A DNA stretch of 64,000 nucleotides from Robertmurraya korlensis NBRC 107688 (GCF_001591645.1 NZ_BCVH01000001.1:62001-126000), one strand, 5' to 3'. Shown: positions 18,299 to 28,389, counted from the first letter of the stretch. The notes: generated by a model from the sequence alone, not told the origin. Translations and numbers: made by a program.

Positions 18299-19417
18299 AT
18301 GATTAATGAAGAAAGATTATTAAAGGAATTTCTTGAGCTTATTCAAGTGGATTCAGAAACCAAGCATGAGGCAGAAATTGCAAAGGTATTAAAAAAGAAG
18401 TTTTCAGATCTAGGGGTTGACGTTGTTGAGGATGATACAACTGCAACGACTGGACATGGGGCAGGAAACCTAATCTGCACTCTTAAAGGCTCAAAGGAAC
18501 AGGTGGACCCTATCTATTTCACCTCCCATATGGATACGGTTGTGCCAGGTAAGGGAATCAAACCAAGCGTAAAGGATGGATATGTCATTACTGACGGTAC
18601 AACGATCCTAGGTGCAGATGATAAAGCAGGACTTGCCGTTATGCTCGAAGTGGTTCGAGTATTAAAGGAACAATCCATTTCGCACGGAACGATACAATTT
18701 ATCATTACTGTTGGAGAAGAGTCTGGATTAGTTGGTGCCAAAGCATTGGACCCATCCTTACTCATAGCAAAATACGGGTATGCTTTAGATAGTGACGGAA
18801 AAGTAGGCAATATTATTGTTGCGGCACCAACTCAGGCAAAAGTAAAGGCAACGATATTTGGAAAGACCGCTCATGCTGGGGTAGCACCTGAAAAAGGGGT
18901 ATCTGCTATTACGATTGCTGCGAAAGCTATTTCAAGAATGCCATTGGGTCGCATTGATGAGGAAACAACTGCAAATATCGGTCGATTCGAAGGTGGAACA
19001 CAAACCAATATCGTTTGTGATCACGTGGAGATTTTAGCCGAGGCTCGGTCATTGATAAATGAAAAAATGGAAGAGCAAGTGGAAAAAATGAAGGTTGCAT
19101 TCGAAGATGTTGCCTCAGAAATGGGTGGCAGAGCAGAGGTAGATGTTCAAGTAATGTACCCTGGCTTTAAATTTGGAGAGGGGGACCATGTGGTAGAAAT
19201 AGCTAAACAAGCTGCCAAAAAAATTGGTCGATCTTCTGAGCTGCTACGAAGCGGCGGGGGCAGTGATGCGAATGTGATAGCTGGATTTGGGATACCTACC
19301 GTTAACCTAGCTGTGGGGTATGAAGAAATTCACACAACGAACGAAAGAATGCCTATTGAAGAACTCAATAAATTAGCAGAGTATGTTATTGCTATCATTG
19401 AAGAAGTTTCTGCGTAA
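18299..19417 (+). CDS. PepT-like tripeptidase / M20 metallopeptidase
   Basis: This 372-residue cytosolic zinc peptidase of the M20/M42 type corresponds to B. subtilis YqjE. Metal and catalytic motifs: SHMDTVVPG, GADDKAGLAVML and GEESGLVGAKAL, with a dimerisation domain between them (GKTAHAG). The start at ATG 18299 is supported by GGAGGG at 18287-18292; an in-frame ATG at 18278 precedes that site. It probably releases amino acids from tripeptides, but the exact specificity cannot be read. A terminator follows. Confidence 0.88.
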   Translation: MINEERLLKEFLELIQVDSETKHEAEIAKVLKKKFSDLGVDVVEDDTTATTGHGAGNLICTLKGSKEQVDPIYFTSHMDTVVPGKGIKPSVKDGYVITDGTTILGADDKAGLAVMLEVVRVLKEQSISHGTIQFIITVGEESGLVGAKALDPSLLIAKYGYALDSDGKVGNIIVAAPTQAKVKATIFGKTAHAGVAPEKGVSAITIAAKAISRMPLGRIDEETTANIGRFEGGTQTNIVCDHVEILAEARSLINEKMEEQVEKMKVAFEDVASEMGGRAEVDVQVMYPGFKFGEGDHVVEIAKQAAKKIGRSSELLRSGGGSDANVIAGFGIPTVNLAVGYEEIHTTNERMPIEELNKLAEYVIAIIEEVSA

Positions 19418-19425
19418 GAGAGGCA

Positions 19426-19455
19426 GAGTGAGGACGGATCCCTCACTCTTTTTTT
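19426..19455 (+). terminator. Terminator after the tripeptidase gene
   Basis: GAGTGAGG (19426-19433) pairs with CCTCACTC (19441-19448), followed by seven T. Confidence 0.92.
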
Positions 19456-19544
19456 GTTACTTTTGATAGACAAAATAGATGAAATGTTAGTATGATACAG
19501 GTATAAAGTATGATTCTTTTAAAGCTAGATTGGAGCGAGTAACC

Positions 19545-20018
19545 ATGCTTACAGCAACAAAAGTAGTCGTTTTTCAAGTAAAGACGGAAGAATACGCGAT
19601 ACCAATTGAACATGTTATTTCAATTGAAAAGGTGGAAGGAATAACACCTATCCCTCATTTACCTGTATACGTGAAAGGAATTGTGAAGGTGAGAGGAGAG
19701 TTATTACCTGTTCTTGATTTTGAGGAGATTTTATATCACCGTTCCATTCAGTATAATGATCAAACAAGGATGATTGTGGTTAAGACAGATGAACTATCAA
19801 TTGGAGTCCTAGTTAACGACGCAAAAGAGATTATTGACATTGAACAGGAGAATTTAAAGCAGTTAGGGTTAGTAGCATTTACTAAAACGAGTTATTTTTC
19901 TTGCATTGCCAACTTGGATTCTCGCTTGATTACAATGATCGATCCATCTAAGCTTGTTCAATCGTTAGAAGGGATTCATGAAATCCAACAATATATGAAA
20001 GAACACCAAGAAGAGTAG
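19545..20018 (+). CDS. Stand-alone CheW-like protein
   Basis: This 157-residue protein is a single CheW domain (AIPIEHVISIEKVEGITPIP, VKGIVKVRGELLPVLDF, and later GVLVNDAKEIIDI). CheW couples chemoreceptors to the kinase CheA. No chemotaxis gene is nearby and it has its own terminators on both sides, so it is a solitary accessory CheW, perhaps a second adaptor. ATG 19545 follows TGGAGCGA by 7 bases; an in-frame TTG at 19530 overlaps that site. Confidence 0.88.
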   Translation: MLTATKVVVFQVKTEEYAIPIEHVISIEKVEGITPIPHLPVYVKGIVKVRGELLPVLDFEEILYHRSIQYNDQTRMIVVKTDELSIGVLVNDAKEIIDIEQENLKQLGLVAFTKTSYFSCIANLDSRLITMIDPSKLVQSLEGIHEIQQYMKEHQEE

Positions 20019-20039
20019 CCGATTAAGGCTGCTTTTTTT
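20014..20039 (+). terminator. Terminator after the CheW-like gene
   Basis: AGTAGCC (20014-20020) pairs with GGCTGCT (20027-20033, one G-T pair), followed by six more T. The stem begins inside the stop codon region. Confidence 0.8.
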
Positions 20040-20094
20040 CGTCTTGCGTTTTCTTTGGTAAAATAATAGTGAAAGTGGTGAGGAGGTAGAAGGT

Positions 20095-21369
20095 ATGAAA
20101 GAAATGTACCCGAAAAAGGGTCGTGTCATTCTTCATGTGGACATGAATAGTTTTTATGCGTCTGTGGAAATGGCTTACGATCCTCGTTTAAAGGGGAAAC
20201 CACTTGCGATTGCGGGGAATGTAGAGGAAAGACGTGGAATTATTGTTACCTGCAGCTATGAAGCAAGACAGGTAGGGGTTAGAACAACCATGCCGTTATG
20301 GGAAGCTAGAAAACTCTGCCCCGATTTAATCGTGATGAAACCAAATTTTGAACGATATCGAGCTGCCTCCACCGCTTTTTTTGATCTGCTAAGGCAGTTT
20401 TCAGACCTTGTTGAGCCGGTTTCCATTGATGAGGGATATGTAGATATTACAGAAAGCTACGAGTTTGGATCACCAATTGAAATAGCAGAAACGATTCAGG
20501 CACGTATGTTAGAACAATTTGATCTCCCTTGCAGCATTGGAATTGCTCCAAATAAATTTTTAGCAAAAACAGCTTCTGATATGAAAAAGCCACTAGGGAT
20601 AACAGTACTAAGAAAGCGAGATATCAAACATGTTCTTTGGCCCATGAATGTCGGTGAGATGCATGGTGTTGGTCAAAAGACAGCTGAAAAGTTAAAAACA
20701 ATATCCATTCATACCATTGGTGACTTAGCAAAAGGAAATGAAATTCAGTTAAAATCACTGCTCGGAATCAATGGTTTACGGCTGAAAGAAAGAGCAAATG
20801 GAATGGACGTCAGAGAAGTTGACCCGAATTCTGTATCAGATTTTAAAAGTGTTGGGAACTCAACAACTCTTCCAAAGGATGTTACAAATGTTAGAGAGTT
20901 AAACGAAGTTCTTGAAAAGCTAGCAGACACAGTATCAGCTAGATTAAAGGCCAAACAAGTGTTGGCAACAGGATTAAGTGTAACGCTACGATATAAGGAT
21001 CGAAAAACGTTGACTAGAAGTAAAAAGTTAAATAATCCGGTGGATAAACAAGATGAAATTTCTCAACTTGCAAAGAATATTTTTCATTCCCATTGGAATG
21101 GGAACGCCATCCGTCTTCTTGGCATTACAGGTACAGACTTGATACATGTGAATGAAGCAGTGAAACAACTCGACCTTTTCTCTTATGAACGTGATGCAAA
21201 AAAAGAGCCACTATTAAATGCTGTTTCAAAATTAAAAGAGAAGTACGGTACAGCTATCATAAATCAAGCAGGGATGGCTCGGAAGAAAAAGCAACCTCCG
21301 TCATTCGGGACAGACACAAGCTTTAATAAAGATTTTTTACATAGGGTGAGAGATAGGGAAGAAGAGTAA
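20095..21369 (+). CDS. dinB: DNA polymerase IV (Y family)
   Basis: This 424-residue translesion polymerase carries the catalytic HVDMNSFYASVE near the N-terminus and EPVSIDEGYVDIT near 105-120. A helix-hairpin-helix region (GVGQKTAEKL) follows, then the little-finger domain, and a C-terminal tail that ends after QLDLFSYE, a beta-clamp-binding motif. A GAGGAGG site precedes ATG 20095; ATG 20104 is an alternative. It matches B. subtilis yqjH/polY1 in position, just before gndA. Confidence 0.93.
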   Translation: MKEMYPKKGRVILHVDMNSFYASVEMAYDPRLKGKPLAIAGNVEERRGIIVTCSYEARQVGVRTTMPLWEARKLCPDLIVMKPNFERYRAASTAFFDLLRQFSDLVEPVSIDEGYVDITESYEFGSPIEIAETIQARMLEQFDLPCSIGIAPNKFLAKTASDMKKPLGITVLRKRDIKHVLWPMNVGEMHGVGQKTAEKLKTISIHTIGDLAKGNEIQLKSLLGINGLRLKERANGMDVREVDPNSVSDFKSVGNSTTLPKDVTNVRELNEVLEKLADTVSARLKAKQVLATGLSVTLRYKDRKTLTRSKKLNNPVDKQDEISQLAKNIFHSHWNGNAIRLLGITGTDLIHVNEAVKQLDLFSYERDAKKEPLLNAVSKLKEKYGTAIINQAGMARKKKQPPSFGTDTSFNKDFLHRVRDREEE

Positions 21370-21505
21370 CATAGATAAGAAAAAATCAGGAAAAAATATA
21401 TTTGAATATTTAATTAATCACCTTACTTGCGCTTTTTGCTTAATCTTGCTAAAGTAAAGTGGATTCTTATGTATATAAGTATTTAGCTAGAAGGGAAGTA
21501 AAAAA

Positions 21506-22912
21506 ATGACAAAACAACAATTTGGTGTTATTGGGTTAGCGGTAATGGGGAAAAACCTTGCTTGGAACATCGAGAGCAGAGGCTATACAGTCTCAGTTTA
21601 CAATCGTTCAAGCGAAAAAACAGATGAAATGCTTGCGGAATCAAATGGAAAAAATATATTTGGTACATATAGCATGGAAGAATTTGTTCAATCACTTGAA
21701 GTGCCTCGTAAAATCATGCTTATGGTTAAAGCTGGTGGGCCAACTGATGCAACAATTGATCAATTAAAGCCATTACTTGATAAAGGTGATATCGTTATTG
21801 ACGGTGGAAACACGTATTTTGTTGATACACAGCGCCGCAATAAAGAACTTAGTGAATTAGGAATCCATTTTGTTGGAACAGGTGTTTCAGGCGGAGAAGA
21901 GGGTGCTCTTAAAGGTCCTTCTATTATGCCAGGTGGACAAAAAGAAGCATATGAATTAATTGCACCTATCTTTAAGGATATTTCCGCAAAGGTTGACGGT
22001 GAGCCTTGTACAACGTATATCGGTCCAGATGGAGCAGGCCACTATGTGAAAATGGTTCATAACGGAATTGAATATGGAGACATGCAGTTAATCTCTGAGT
22101 CATACTTCCTATTAAAGCATGTACTTGGCTTAAGCGCAGACGAGCTTCATGAAGTATTTGCTGAATGGAACAAAGGTGAGCTTGATAGTTACCTAATCGA
22201 AATTACAGCTGATATTTTCACGAAAAAGGACGAAGAAACAGGTAAGCCTCTTGTTGACGTAATTCTTGATACGGCTGGGCAAAAGGGTACAGGTAAGTGG
22301 ACAAGCCAAAGCTCTCTTGACCTAGGGGTACCACTACCAATCATTACTGAGTCTGTATTTGCTCGTTTCCTTTCAGCGATGAAGGAAGAACGTGTACATG
22401 CTAGCAAGGTATTAGGTGGACCAACTGCGAAGGAATTCACTGGTGATAAGAAGGCATTTATTGAATCAGTTCGTAAAGCTCTATATATGAGTAAGATTTG
22501 TTCATATGCACAAGGCTTTGCACAAATGCGTGCGGCTTCAGAAGAATATAACTGGGACTTACAATATGGAGAGATTGCGATGATCTTCCGCGGGGGATGT
22601 ATTATCCGTGCTCAATTCCTTCAGAAGATTAAAGAAGCGTATGACCGTGATGGACAGCTTAAAAACTTGTTACTTGATCCATACTTCAAGGAAATCGTTG
22701 AAAGCTACCAACATGCTCTACGTGACATTATGGTTGTTGCGGTTCAAAACGGAATTCCTGTACCATGTTTCTCTGCTGCGCTTTCATACTATGACAGCTA
22801 CCGTACAGAAACACTTCCAGCGAATCTGTTACAAGCTCAACGTGACTATTTCGGTGCACATACGTACCAACGTACAGATAAAGAAGGAACATTCCATACA
22901 AACTGGTTCTAA
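21506..22912 (+). CDS. gndA: 6-phosphogluconate dehydrogenase, decarboxylating
   Basis: This 468-residue oxidative pentose phosphate enzyme makes ribulose 5-phosphate, CO2 and a reduced nicotinamide cofactor. The N-terminal Rossmann motif [17 protein letters not shown], the [20 protein letters not shown] stretch, and [18 protein letters not shown] are diagnostic. The C-terminus is complete (FHTNWF). The ATG follows GAAGGGAAGT. It stands tail to tail with zwf, which makes its substrate precursor; two hairpins separate them. Confidence 0.95.
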   Translation: MTKQQFGVIGLAVMGKNLAWNIESRGYTVSVYNRSSEKTDEMLAESNGKNIFGTYSMEEFVQSLEVPRKIMLMVKAGGPTDATIDQLKPLLDKGDIVIDGGNTYFVDTQRRNKELSELGIHFVGTGVSGGEEGALKGPSIMPGGQKEAYELIAPIFKDISAKVDGEPCTTYIGPDGAGHYVKMVHNGIEYGDMQLISESYFLLKHVLGLSADELHEVFAEWNKGELDSYLIEITADIFTKKDEETGKPLVDVILDTAGQKGTGKWTSQSSLDLGVPLPIITESVFARFLSAMKEERVHASKVLGGPTAKEFTGDKKAFIESVRKALYMSKICSYAQGFAQMRAASEEYNWDLQYGEIAMIFRGGCIIRAQFLQKIKEAYDRDGQLKNLLLDPYFKEIVESYQHALRDIMVVAVQNGIPVPCFSAALSYYDSYRTETLPANLLQAQRDYFGAHTYQRTDKEGTFHTNWF

Positions 22913-22926
22913 GCCTTCTAGAAGCC

Positions 22927-22958
22927 AAAATAGCCTACCCAATAGGGTAGGCTATTTT
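22927..22958 (+). terminator. Terminator after gndA
   Basis: A perfect 14-base stem, AAAATAGCCTACCC with GGGTAGGCTATTTT, around AATA. The U-tract is part of the right arm. Confidence 0.88.
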
Positions 22959-22989
22959 GCGTGCCTGTGATTAGTCTTGAAAGCATAAA

Positions 22990-23022
22990 AAAGGCCCCTA
23001 TCCTTAAATGGATAGGAGCTTT
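22990..23022 (-). terminator. Terminator after zwf
   Basis: On the minus strand CCTATCC pairs with GGATAGG around an ATTTAA loop, extended past one mismatch, and ends in GGCCTTTTTTTAT. It lies just downstream of the zwf stop codon. Confidence 0.85.
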
Positions 23023-23026
23023 TCTT

Positions 23027-24529
23027 TTAGCACTTATCAACGTCAAAGTTAGAGATTGGCCACCAATGGAATCCATCCTTCTCAAGTAGCTCATCTGCTT
23101 CCCGAGGACCCATTGTACCTGAAGCATAGTTAGGGTAGTTTTCAGCCTTTTGATTTTCCCAAACATCAGAAATCTTATCAACAAAGCTCCAAGACAGAGC
23201 AACCTCATCCCAGTGAGTAAAGTTTGTTGCATCCCCACGCATGCAATCAAAAAGAAGTTTCTCATACGCCTCAGGTGTATTGATACCATCGATTCCACGA
23301 TTTGCATAATTTAACTTAACAGGAGTGGCTGCGATGTTTTGACCTGCTTTTTTCGCATTTAAATGCAGTGTAATGCCTTCATCTGGCTGGATATGAATCA
23401 CTAGTAGGTTCGGATTCAATGTCTCCTCAGGGCTATAATACAGGTTCATAGGAATGTCTTTAAATTGGATTACAATTTTTGTAGATTTGGCATCCATTCT
23501 CTTTCCTGTACGTATATAAATTGGAACACCTGCCCAACGGAAATTGTCAATCATCAGTTTTCCAGCTACGTATGTTTCCGTATTAGACTCTGGGTTAACC
23601 ATTTGTTCCTCTCGGTAGCCTAATACTTCTGTGCCTTCAACCGTACCTTTGTCATATTGACCGCGAACAAAGTATTCCTTTACTTCTTCTCCCTCAATTG
23701 GACGGAGAGCTCGTAGGACTCTTACCTTTTCAGAGCGGATCTCTTCTGTTGTTAGCTTTATTGGTGGTTCCATCGCAAGTAATGCGACCATTTGTAGCAT
23801 ATGGTTTTGAACCATATCTCTTAACGCACCGCTTTTCTCATAGTAGCGTCCACGCTCTTCTACCCCAAGAACTTCACTGGAAGTTACTTGAATATTCGAA
23901 ATATAGCGGTTGTTCCAAAGCGGTTCGAAGATCGCATTGGCGAATCGAATAACTTCTATGTTTTGAACCATTTCTTTACCTAAGTAATGATCAATTCTGT
24001 ACACTTCATCTTCAGAGAATGCAGTTCTAATTTGGTCATTTAGTTCTTGTGCAGATGGTAAATCATGACCAAATGGTTTTTCAATGACTAAGCGTTTAAA
24101 CCCACTCACATCGGTCAAACCATCTTCTTTTAAATGTAGTGCAATCGTTCCGAAGAACTCGGGAGCCATAGCCAAATAGAAGATGCGATTACCTTGTAAC
24201 TGATAATTTGTGTCAAGTTGACTCGCTAGCTTGTTAAGCGTTGCGTATGAATTAGAATCGGTTACATCATGTGAATGATAGTAAAAATGAGATGCAAACT
24301 CATCGATTCGATCCTCTTTTTGAATAGATGTCTTTACCGATTTTTTGATGTTTTCTTGGAATTCATCATTTGTTAATGGTCTTCTTGCAACTCCGATAAC
24401 AGCAAATTTGTCTGAAAGGTTTCCTTTTTCAAACAGCTTGTAGAGCGAAGGATACAGTTTTCTATTCGCTAAATCACCAGTTGCTCCAAATATCATGATT
24501 AATGCAGTCGGTTTCTCGTTTTGCGTCAC
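23027..24529 (-). CDS. zwf: Glucose-6-phosphate 1-dehydrogenase
   Basis: This 500-residue NADP enzyme catalyses the first step of the oxidative pentose phosphate pathway. The nucleotide motif FGATGDLANRKLYPSL is near the N-terminus and the active-site RIDHYLGKEMVQN near residues 180-195. I place the start at GTG 24529, because GAGAGG stands 8 bases upstream and the product then begins TQNEKPTALIMIFGA, giving the usual length. The frame is open 40 codons further upstream, but that extension is AT-rich and unlike the family. It converges on gndA. Confidence 0.94.
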   Translation of the reverse strand: MTQNEKPTALIMIFGATGDLANRKLYPSLYKLFEKGNLSDKFAVIGVARRPLTNDEFQENIKKSVKTSIQKEDRIDEFASHFYYHSHDVTDSNSYATLNKLASQLDTNYQLQGNRIFYLAMAPEFFGTIALHLKEDGLTDVSGFKRLVIEKPFGHDLPSAQELNDQIRTAFSEDEVYRIDHYLGKEMVQNIEVIRFANAIFEPLWNNRYISNIQVTSSEVLGVEERGRYYEKSGALRDMVQNHMLQMVALLAMEPPIKLTTEEIRSEKVRVLRALRPIEGEEVKEYFVRGQYDKGTVEGTEVLGYREEQMVNPESNTETYVAGKLMIDNFRWAGVPIYIRTGKRMDAKSTKIVIQFKDIPMNLYYSPEETLNPNLLVIHIQPDEGITLHLNAKKAGQNIAATPVKLNYANRGIDGINTPEAYEKLLFDCMRGDATNFTHWDEVALSWSFVDKISDVWENQKAENYPNYASGTMGPREADELLEKDGFHWWPISNFDVDKC

Positions 24530-24829
24530 GTTAAGAACCTCTCTTCCAGGGTATTTCCATGTTATATATGTATTTTTATAAAAAAAAATTGACCTATACA
24601 AGTACAGAATTTTATCGGTTTCTATCGAAATAAGCAAATAATTCTTCACGAATTTACGTATTTATTTTAATCCAAATCGCTTGAACTATCCTGAATGATT
24701 ATGAAAGCGCTATTTATTTATTTTATGAAATGTTTTAATAAAAATATTTCATAAAATGATTGTTGCATTTTTTTCCATGTAGTATGATGGTGTTAGATAG
24801 ATCAACTGTCTAAAAAGGAGGCTTTCTTT

Positions 24830-25714
24830 ATGAATGTGATTGAAAGCAATCAGTTAACAAAAGTCTACGGAAAAGCTAGAGGAATATCCAATGTTACTTT
24901 CTCAGTGAGAGAAGGGGAAATTTTTGGCTTTATTGGACCAAATGGAGCTGGGAAATCAACTACTATTCGAACCTTGCTTGCACTCATTTATCCAACTAGT
25001 GGTAGTGCTACGATCTTTGGGAAGGACTGCATTAAACATGCTCCCGAGATTAAAAAGGAGATTGGGTATCTGCCTTCAGAAGTCTTTTATTATGACAATA
25101 TGAAGGTTATTGACTTGCTAAAGTATTCAGCAAGCTTTTATAAAAAGGATTGCACCAAACGAATGAAGGAGCTTGCCGATGCGTTAAACCTAGACCTTTC
25201 CAAAAAAATTGACGATTTATCGTTAGGCAATAAAAAGAAGGTTGGTATCGTTCAGGGGTTATTACATGAACCGAAGCTTATTATTCTAGATGAACCGACA
25301 AGCGGATTGGATCCACTCATGCAACAGAAATTCTTTGAATTATTAAAAGAAGAAAATAAGAAGGGGGCAACCATTCTCTTCTCCTCTCATATTTTGAGTG
25401 AGGTTCAAAAGCTTTGCGACCGTGTGGCCATCATTAAAGAAGGCGAAATTGTTAAAGTGGAAACGATGAGTGCACTGACGGAGAATAGTTACAAGAAATT
25501 CAGACTAGAAACGATAAATGAGGTATCTCCAGACTTTTTTAAGTTAGAAGGGGTTACTGACATAACGAGAAAAGAAAAGACTTTATCATTTATTTATAAA
25601 GGGAACATAAATACCATTATTACCAAAATAGCAGAAATCCCGCTAAAAAATTTATGGGTAGAAGAACCAACCCTTGAAGAGATTTTCATGCACTACTACG
25701 AAAAGGAGGAGTAG
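24830..25714 (+). CDS. ABC transporter ATP-binding protein (ABC-2 type)
   Basis: This 294-residue ATPase has Walker A GPNGAGKSTTI, signature LSLGNKKKVGI and Walker B KLIILDEPTSGLDP, followed by a C-terminal extension typical of exporters of the CcmA/NatA type. Strong AAAGGAGG precedes the ATG. It is the first gene of a three-gene exporter operon with two paralogous permeases. The substrate cannot be read; drugs, peptides or lipids are all possible. Confidence 0.92.
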   Translation: MNVIESNQLTKVYGKARGISNVTFSVREGEIFGFIGPNGAGKSTTIRTLLALIYPTSGSATIFGKDCIKHAPEIKKEIGYLPSEVFYYDNMKVIDLLKYSASFYKKDCTKRMKELADALNLDLSKKIDDLSLGNKKKVGIVQGLLHEPKLIILDEPTSGLDPLMQQKFFELLKEENKKGATILFSSHILSEVQKLCDRVAIIKEGEIVKVETMSALTENSYKKFRLETINEVSPDFFKLEGVTDITRKEKTLSFIYKGNINTIITKIAEIPLKNLWVEEPTLEEIFMHYYEKEE

Positions 25715-25717
25715 AAG

Positions 25718-26515
25718 GTGAATATCTTTCTTCATGAATTAAGAGCATATCGAAAGTCGACGATTATCTGGACGATTTCTCTTATGGTGCTCGTACTCTT
25801 TTTTATGGCACTTTTTCCTTCTTTTACGAAAGATGCGGAACAAGTGAACGAGCTCTTAAAAACTCTCCCGGAAGCATTGCGTAAAGCGGTTGGGATTGAG
25901 ATTGGTAGCTTTACAAGCATTCTTGGTTTTTACTCATATGTTTTTATGTATATTACGTTGTGCGGAGCAATACAGGCGATGATGATAGGTGCTTCTATCC
26001 TATCCAAGGAGGTACGGGAAAAGACTGTAGATTTTCTTCTTACCAAGCCTGTTTCAAGGTCAACGGTGATCGTGTCAAAGCTCTCTGCAGCATTTGTCTC
26101 TATTGCAATTACTAGCTTGTTCTTCGTTCTCTGGGCTTACTTCATTGCTTTATACGTAAGGACGGATGATTTTAATGAACAAGCATTTTTTCTTCTTTCC
26201 TTTACTCTCTTTTTTGTTCAGGTGATGTTTTTAGCCATAGGAGTTATTGCATCTATGCTATTGCCTAAGTTGAAGTCAGTACTTTCTATATCACTAGGTG
26301 TCGTATTTGCTTTCTTTTTTATTGGAATGTTTGGTTCTACAGTGGGCGAAGCTTCTGTTCGATATATTACTCCATTCAAGTATTTTGACTCGATGTATAT
26401 TATTAAAAACAGTCAGTATGAATGGTCATATTTGATCGTCGGATTGATGTGGGTTATCACAGCTCTTGTCGCTAGCTTTTTTATCTATACTAAAAGAGAT
26501 ATGGATGCTGTGTGA
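25718..26515 (+). CDS. ABC-2 type permease
   Basis: This 265-residue membrane protein has six predicted transmembrane segments and starts (GTG 25718) with NIFLHELRAYRKSTIIWT. Downstream is the conserved KEVREKTVDFLLTKPVSRS coupling region of ABC-2 permeases. It starts 3 bases after the ATPase stop and overlaps the next permease frame region. It is a paralogue of the following gene; the two probably form a heterodimer. Confidence 0.9.
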   Translation: MNIFLHELRAYRKSTIIWTISLMVLVLFFMALFPSFTKDAEQVNELLKTLPEALRKAVGIEIGSFTSILGFYSYVFMYITLCGAIQAMMIGASILSKEVREKTVDFLLTKPVSRSTVIVSKLSAAFVSIAITSLFFVLWAYFIALYVRTDDFNEQAFFLLSFTLFFVQVMFLAIGVIASMLLPKLKSVLSISLGVVFAFFFIGMFGSTVGEASVRYITPFKYFDSMYIIKNSQYEWSYLIVGLMWVITALVASFFIYTKRDMDAV

Positions 26516-26532
26516 GGAGGGAGGGGGTTTTG

Positions 26533-27333
26533 GTGAATGTATTTTTAAGAGAGTTAAAAGCACTAAGAAAGTCACTCGTTATATGGTGTATAGGAATTCT
26601 AGCTATGGTAGCTGGAGGAATGAGTAAGTACGGGGCAACAGAATCTGCTGGTCAGTCTATTAATGAACTCATGGTCAGTATGCCAAAGGCGTTGCAGGCC
26701 ATTATGGGAACTGGCTCGTTAGATTTAACGACTGTTAGCGGCTATTACGGGATTTTGTTTTTATATTTAATTGTGATGACTACTATTCATGCTGTGATGT
26801 TAGGTGCGAACATTGTCTCAAAAGAGGAAAGAGATAAAACAGCCGAATTCTTGTTAGTGAAACCAATATCTAGAAAACAGGTGATCTTTTCAAAATGGAT
26901 GGCTTCCTTGGTAGCTATTATTGTAATAAATCTCGTCACCTTTTTGATTTCTCATATAATGGTCGATTACTATAATAAAACAGATGATTCCTACCTGATT
27001 GATATTGCTGAATTGATGGGTGGTATGTTTATTCTGCAACTTCTGTTTTTATGCTTAGGGACGTCCATTGCTGCTTCCATGAAGCATCCTAAACGAGCTG
27101 CAAGCATATCTACAGCTGTGTTACTAATTACCTTTTTCTTATCAATGGTTATTGATCTAAACGAAAATCTAGAGATTCTTTCAGTCTTTACTCCTTTTAA
27201 ATATTTTGAGGCAAAAGACATCATTGGTGGAACTGGCTATGAAGCGCTATATATAATGCTAAGCATCATATTAGTAGTAGTCCTGACGATCTATACTTTT
27301 ATTGCTTATGAAAAGAGAGATCTGCATATATAG
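26533..27333 (+). CDS. ABC-2 type permease (second subunit)
   Basis: This 266-residue six-helix permease resembles its neighbour throughout: NVFLRELKALRKSLVIW against NIFLHELRAYRKSTIIW, and SKEERDKTAEFLLVKPISRK against SKEVREKTVDFLLTKPVSRS. That alignment and AGGAGGGAGGGGG at 26515-26527 favour GTG 26533 as the start; TTG 26530 is also possible. The in-frame GTG 26512 lies before the ribosome site. The operon ends at the hairpin at 27385-27413. Confidence 0.9.
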   Translation: MNVFLRELKALRKSLVIWCIGILAMVAGGMSKYGATESAGQSINELMVSMPKALQAIMGTGSLDLTTVSGYYGILFLYLIVMTTIHAVMLGANIVSKEERDKTAEFLLVKPISRKQVIFSKWMASLVAIIVINLVTFLISHIMVDYYNKTDDSYLIDIAELMGGMFILQLLFLCLGTSIAASMKHPKRAASISTAVLLITFFLSMVIDLNENLEILSVFTPFKYFEAKDIIGGTGYEALYIMLSIILVVVLTIYTFIAYEKRDLHI

Positions 27334-27384
27334 TAAGAATCTCGTAACAAATATGGTATAGTGAAAGTAAGAATGAATTTATCT

Positions 27385-27413
27385 CCGATGTCTGTGATGA
27401 CGTCGGTTTTTTT
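27385..27413 (+). terminator. Terminator of the ABC operon, in the rnz leader
   Basis: CCGATGTC (27385-27392) pairs with GACGTCGG (27399-27406, one G-T pair) around TGTGAT, followed by seven T. It ends only 20 bases before the rnz start. Confidence 0.85.
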
Positions 27414-27432
27414 ACATAAAGGAGCGTTTGAA

Positions 27433-28359
27433 ATGGATGTTTTATTTCTTGGTACGGGGGCAGGGGTTCCGGCAAAAATTAGAAACGTAAGCTCTCTTGT
27501 ACTGAAGCTGTTGGATGAAAGAGGGACACTGTGGATGTTTGATTGTGGTGAGGCTACTCAGCATCAAATTTTACATACGTCTATTAAGCCACGACGCATA
27601 GAAAAGATATTTATTACTCATCTTCATGGCGATCATATATATGGTTTGCCGGGTTTCTTGTCCAGTCGATCCTTCCAAGGTGGAGAGTCACTAGTTACGG
27701 TTTATGGCCCTAAGGGGATAAAAGAATATGTCAATATCTCCTTGCAGGTAAGTAGAACGTACCTAAAGTACCCTTTAAAGATTGTAGAAATTGAAGAGGG
27801 GATTGTATTTGAAGACGAGCAGTTCAAGGTCGAAGCTCGTAAATTAGAGCATGGAATTCCATCATACGGTTATCGAGTTGTAGAGAAGGATCGTCCAGGC
27901 TCTTTATTAGTAGACAAGCTTCAGGAAGCAAATATTCCACCTGGACCTTTATACAAAAAAATAAAGGCAGGGGAAAATGTCGTTTTAGAAGATGGAACAA
28001 ACCTCGATTCTTCTGAGTTTCGTGGCGAGGATATAAAGGGGAGGATCGTGACAATTTTAGGTGATACAAGACTATGTGACAACGCCTATACACTAGCTTC
28101 AAATGCTGACCTTCTCATCCATGAGGCCACGTTTTCTAAGGGAGAGGAACAGCTTGCGTATGATTATTTTCATTCAACCACTACACAAGCAGCACAGGTC
28201 GCACGAGACGCTGGAGTGAAGCAGCTGTGCCTTACTCATATCAGCTCTAGATATGATAGAAGAGCCTCCCAATTACATGTAGAGGAAGCGAGAGAGGTAT
28301 TTCCGAATACAGAAATCGCCGACGATTTTAAAGAAATCTCTATTCCAGTTAACAAATAA
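27433..28359 (+). CDS. rnz: Ribonuclease Z
   Basis: This 308-residue metallo-beta-lactamase-fold endonuclease trims the 3' ends of tRNA precursors lacking encoded CCA. The zinc motif [13 protein letters not shown] is near residues 62-74, [14 protein letters not shown] and the final LTHISSRY supply the remaining ligands, and the exosite loop lies between. ATG 27433 is preceded by AAAGGAG and gives the family length. The frame is open 24 codons further up, but that stretch contains the terminator. In B. subtilis rnz (yqjK) also follows zwf. Confidence 0.95.
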   Translation: MDVLFLGTGAGVPAKIRNVSSLVLKLLDERGTLWMFDCGEATQHQILHTSIKPRRIEKIFITHLHGDHIYGLPGFLSSRSFQGGESLVTVYGPKGIKEYVNISLQVSRTYLKYPLKIVEIEEGIVFEDEQFKVEARKLEHGIPSYGYRVVEKDRPGSLLVDKLQEANIPPGPLYKKIKAGENVVLEDGTNLDSSEFRGEDIKGRIVTILGDTRLCDNAYTLASNADLLIHEATFSKGEEQLAYDYFHSTTTQAAQVARDAGVKQLCLTHISSRYDRRASQLHVEEAREVFPNTEIADDFKEISIPVNK

Positions 28360-28389
28360 ATCGGGACCCACTTTGGTCCCGATTTATTT
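28354..28389. terminator. Bidirectional terminator between rnz and namA
   Basis: A perfect 15-base stem, AAATAAATCGGGACC (28354-28368) with GGTCCCGATTTATTT (28375-28389), around CACTTT. It is T-rich on both strands and serves the two convergent genes. Confidence 0.93.

Noticed and set aside
24702-24715. TGAAAGCGCTATTT as a cre site between zwf and the ABC operon
   Set aside because: It matches only 12 of 14 positions, with the right-hand CA replaced, and its position relative to either promoter is unclear.
24769-24815. TAGATAG...CTGTCTA as an operator for the ABC operon
   Set aside because: The palindrome is imperfect and short, and no regulator gene is next to it.
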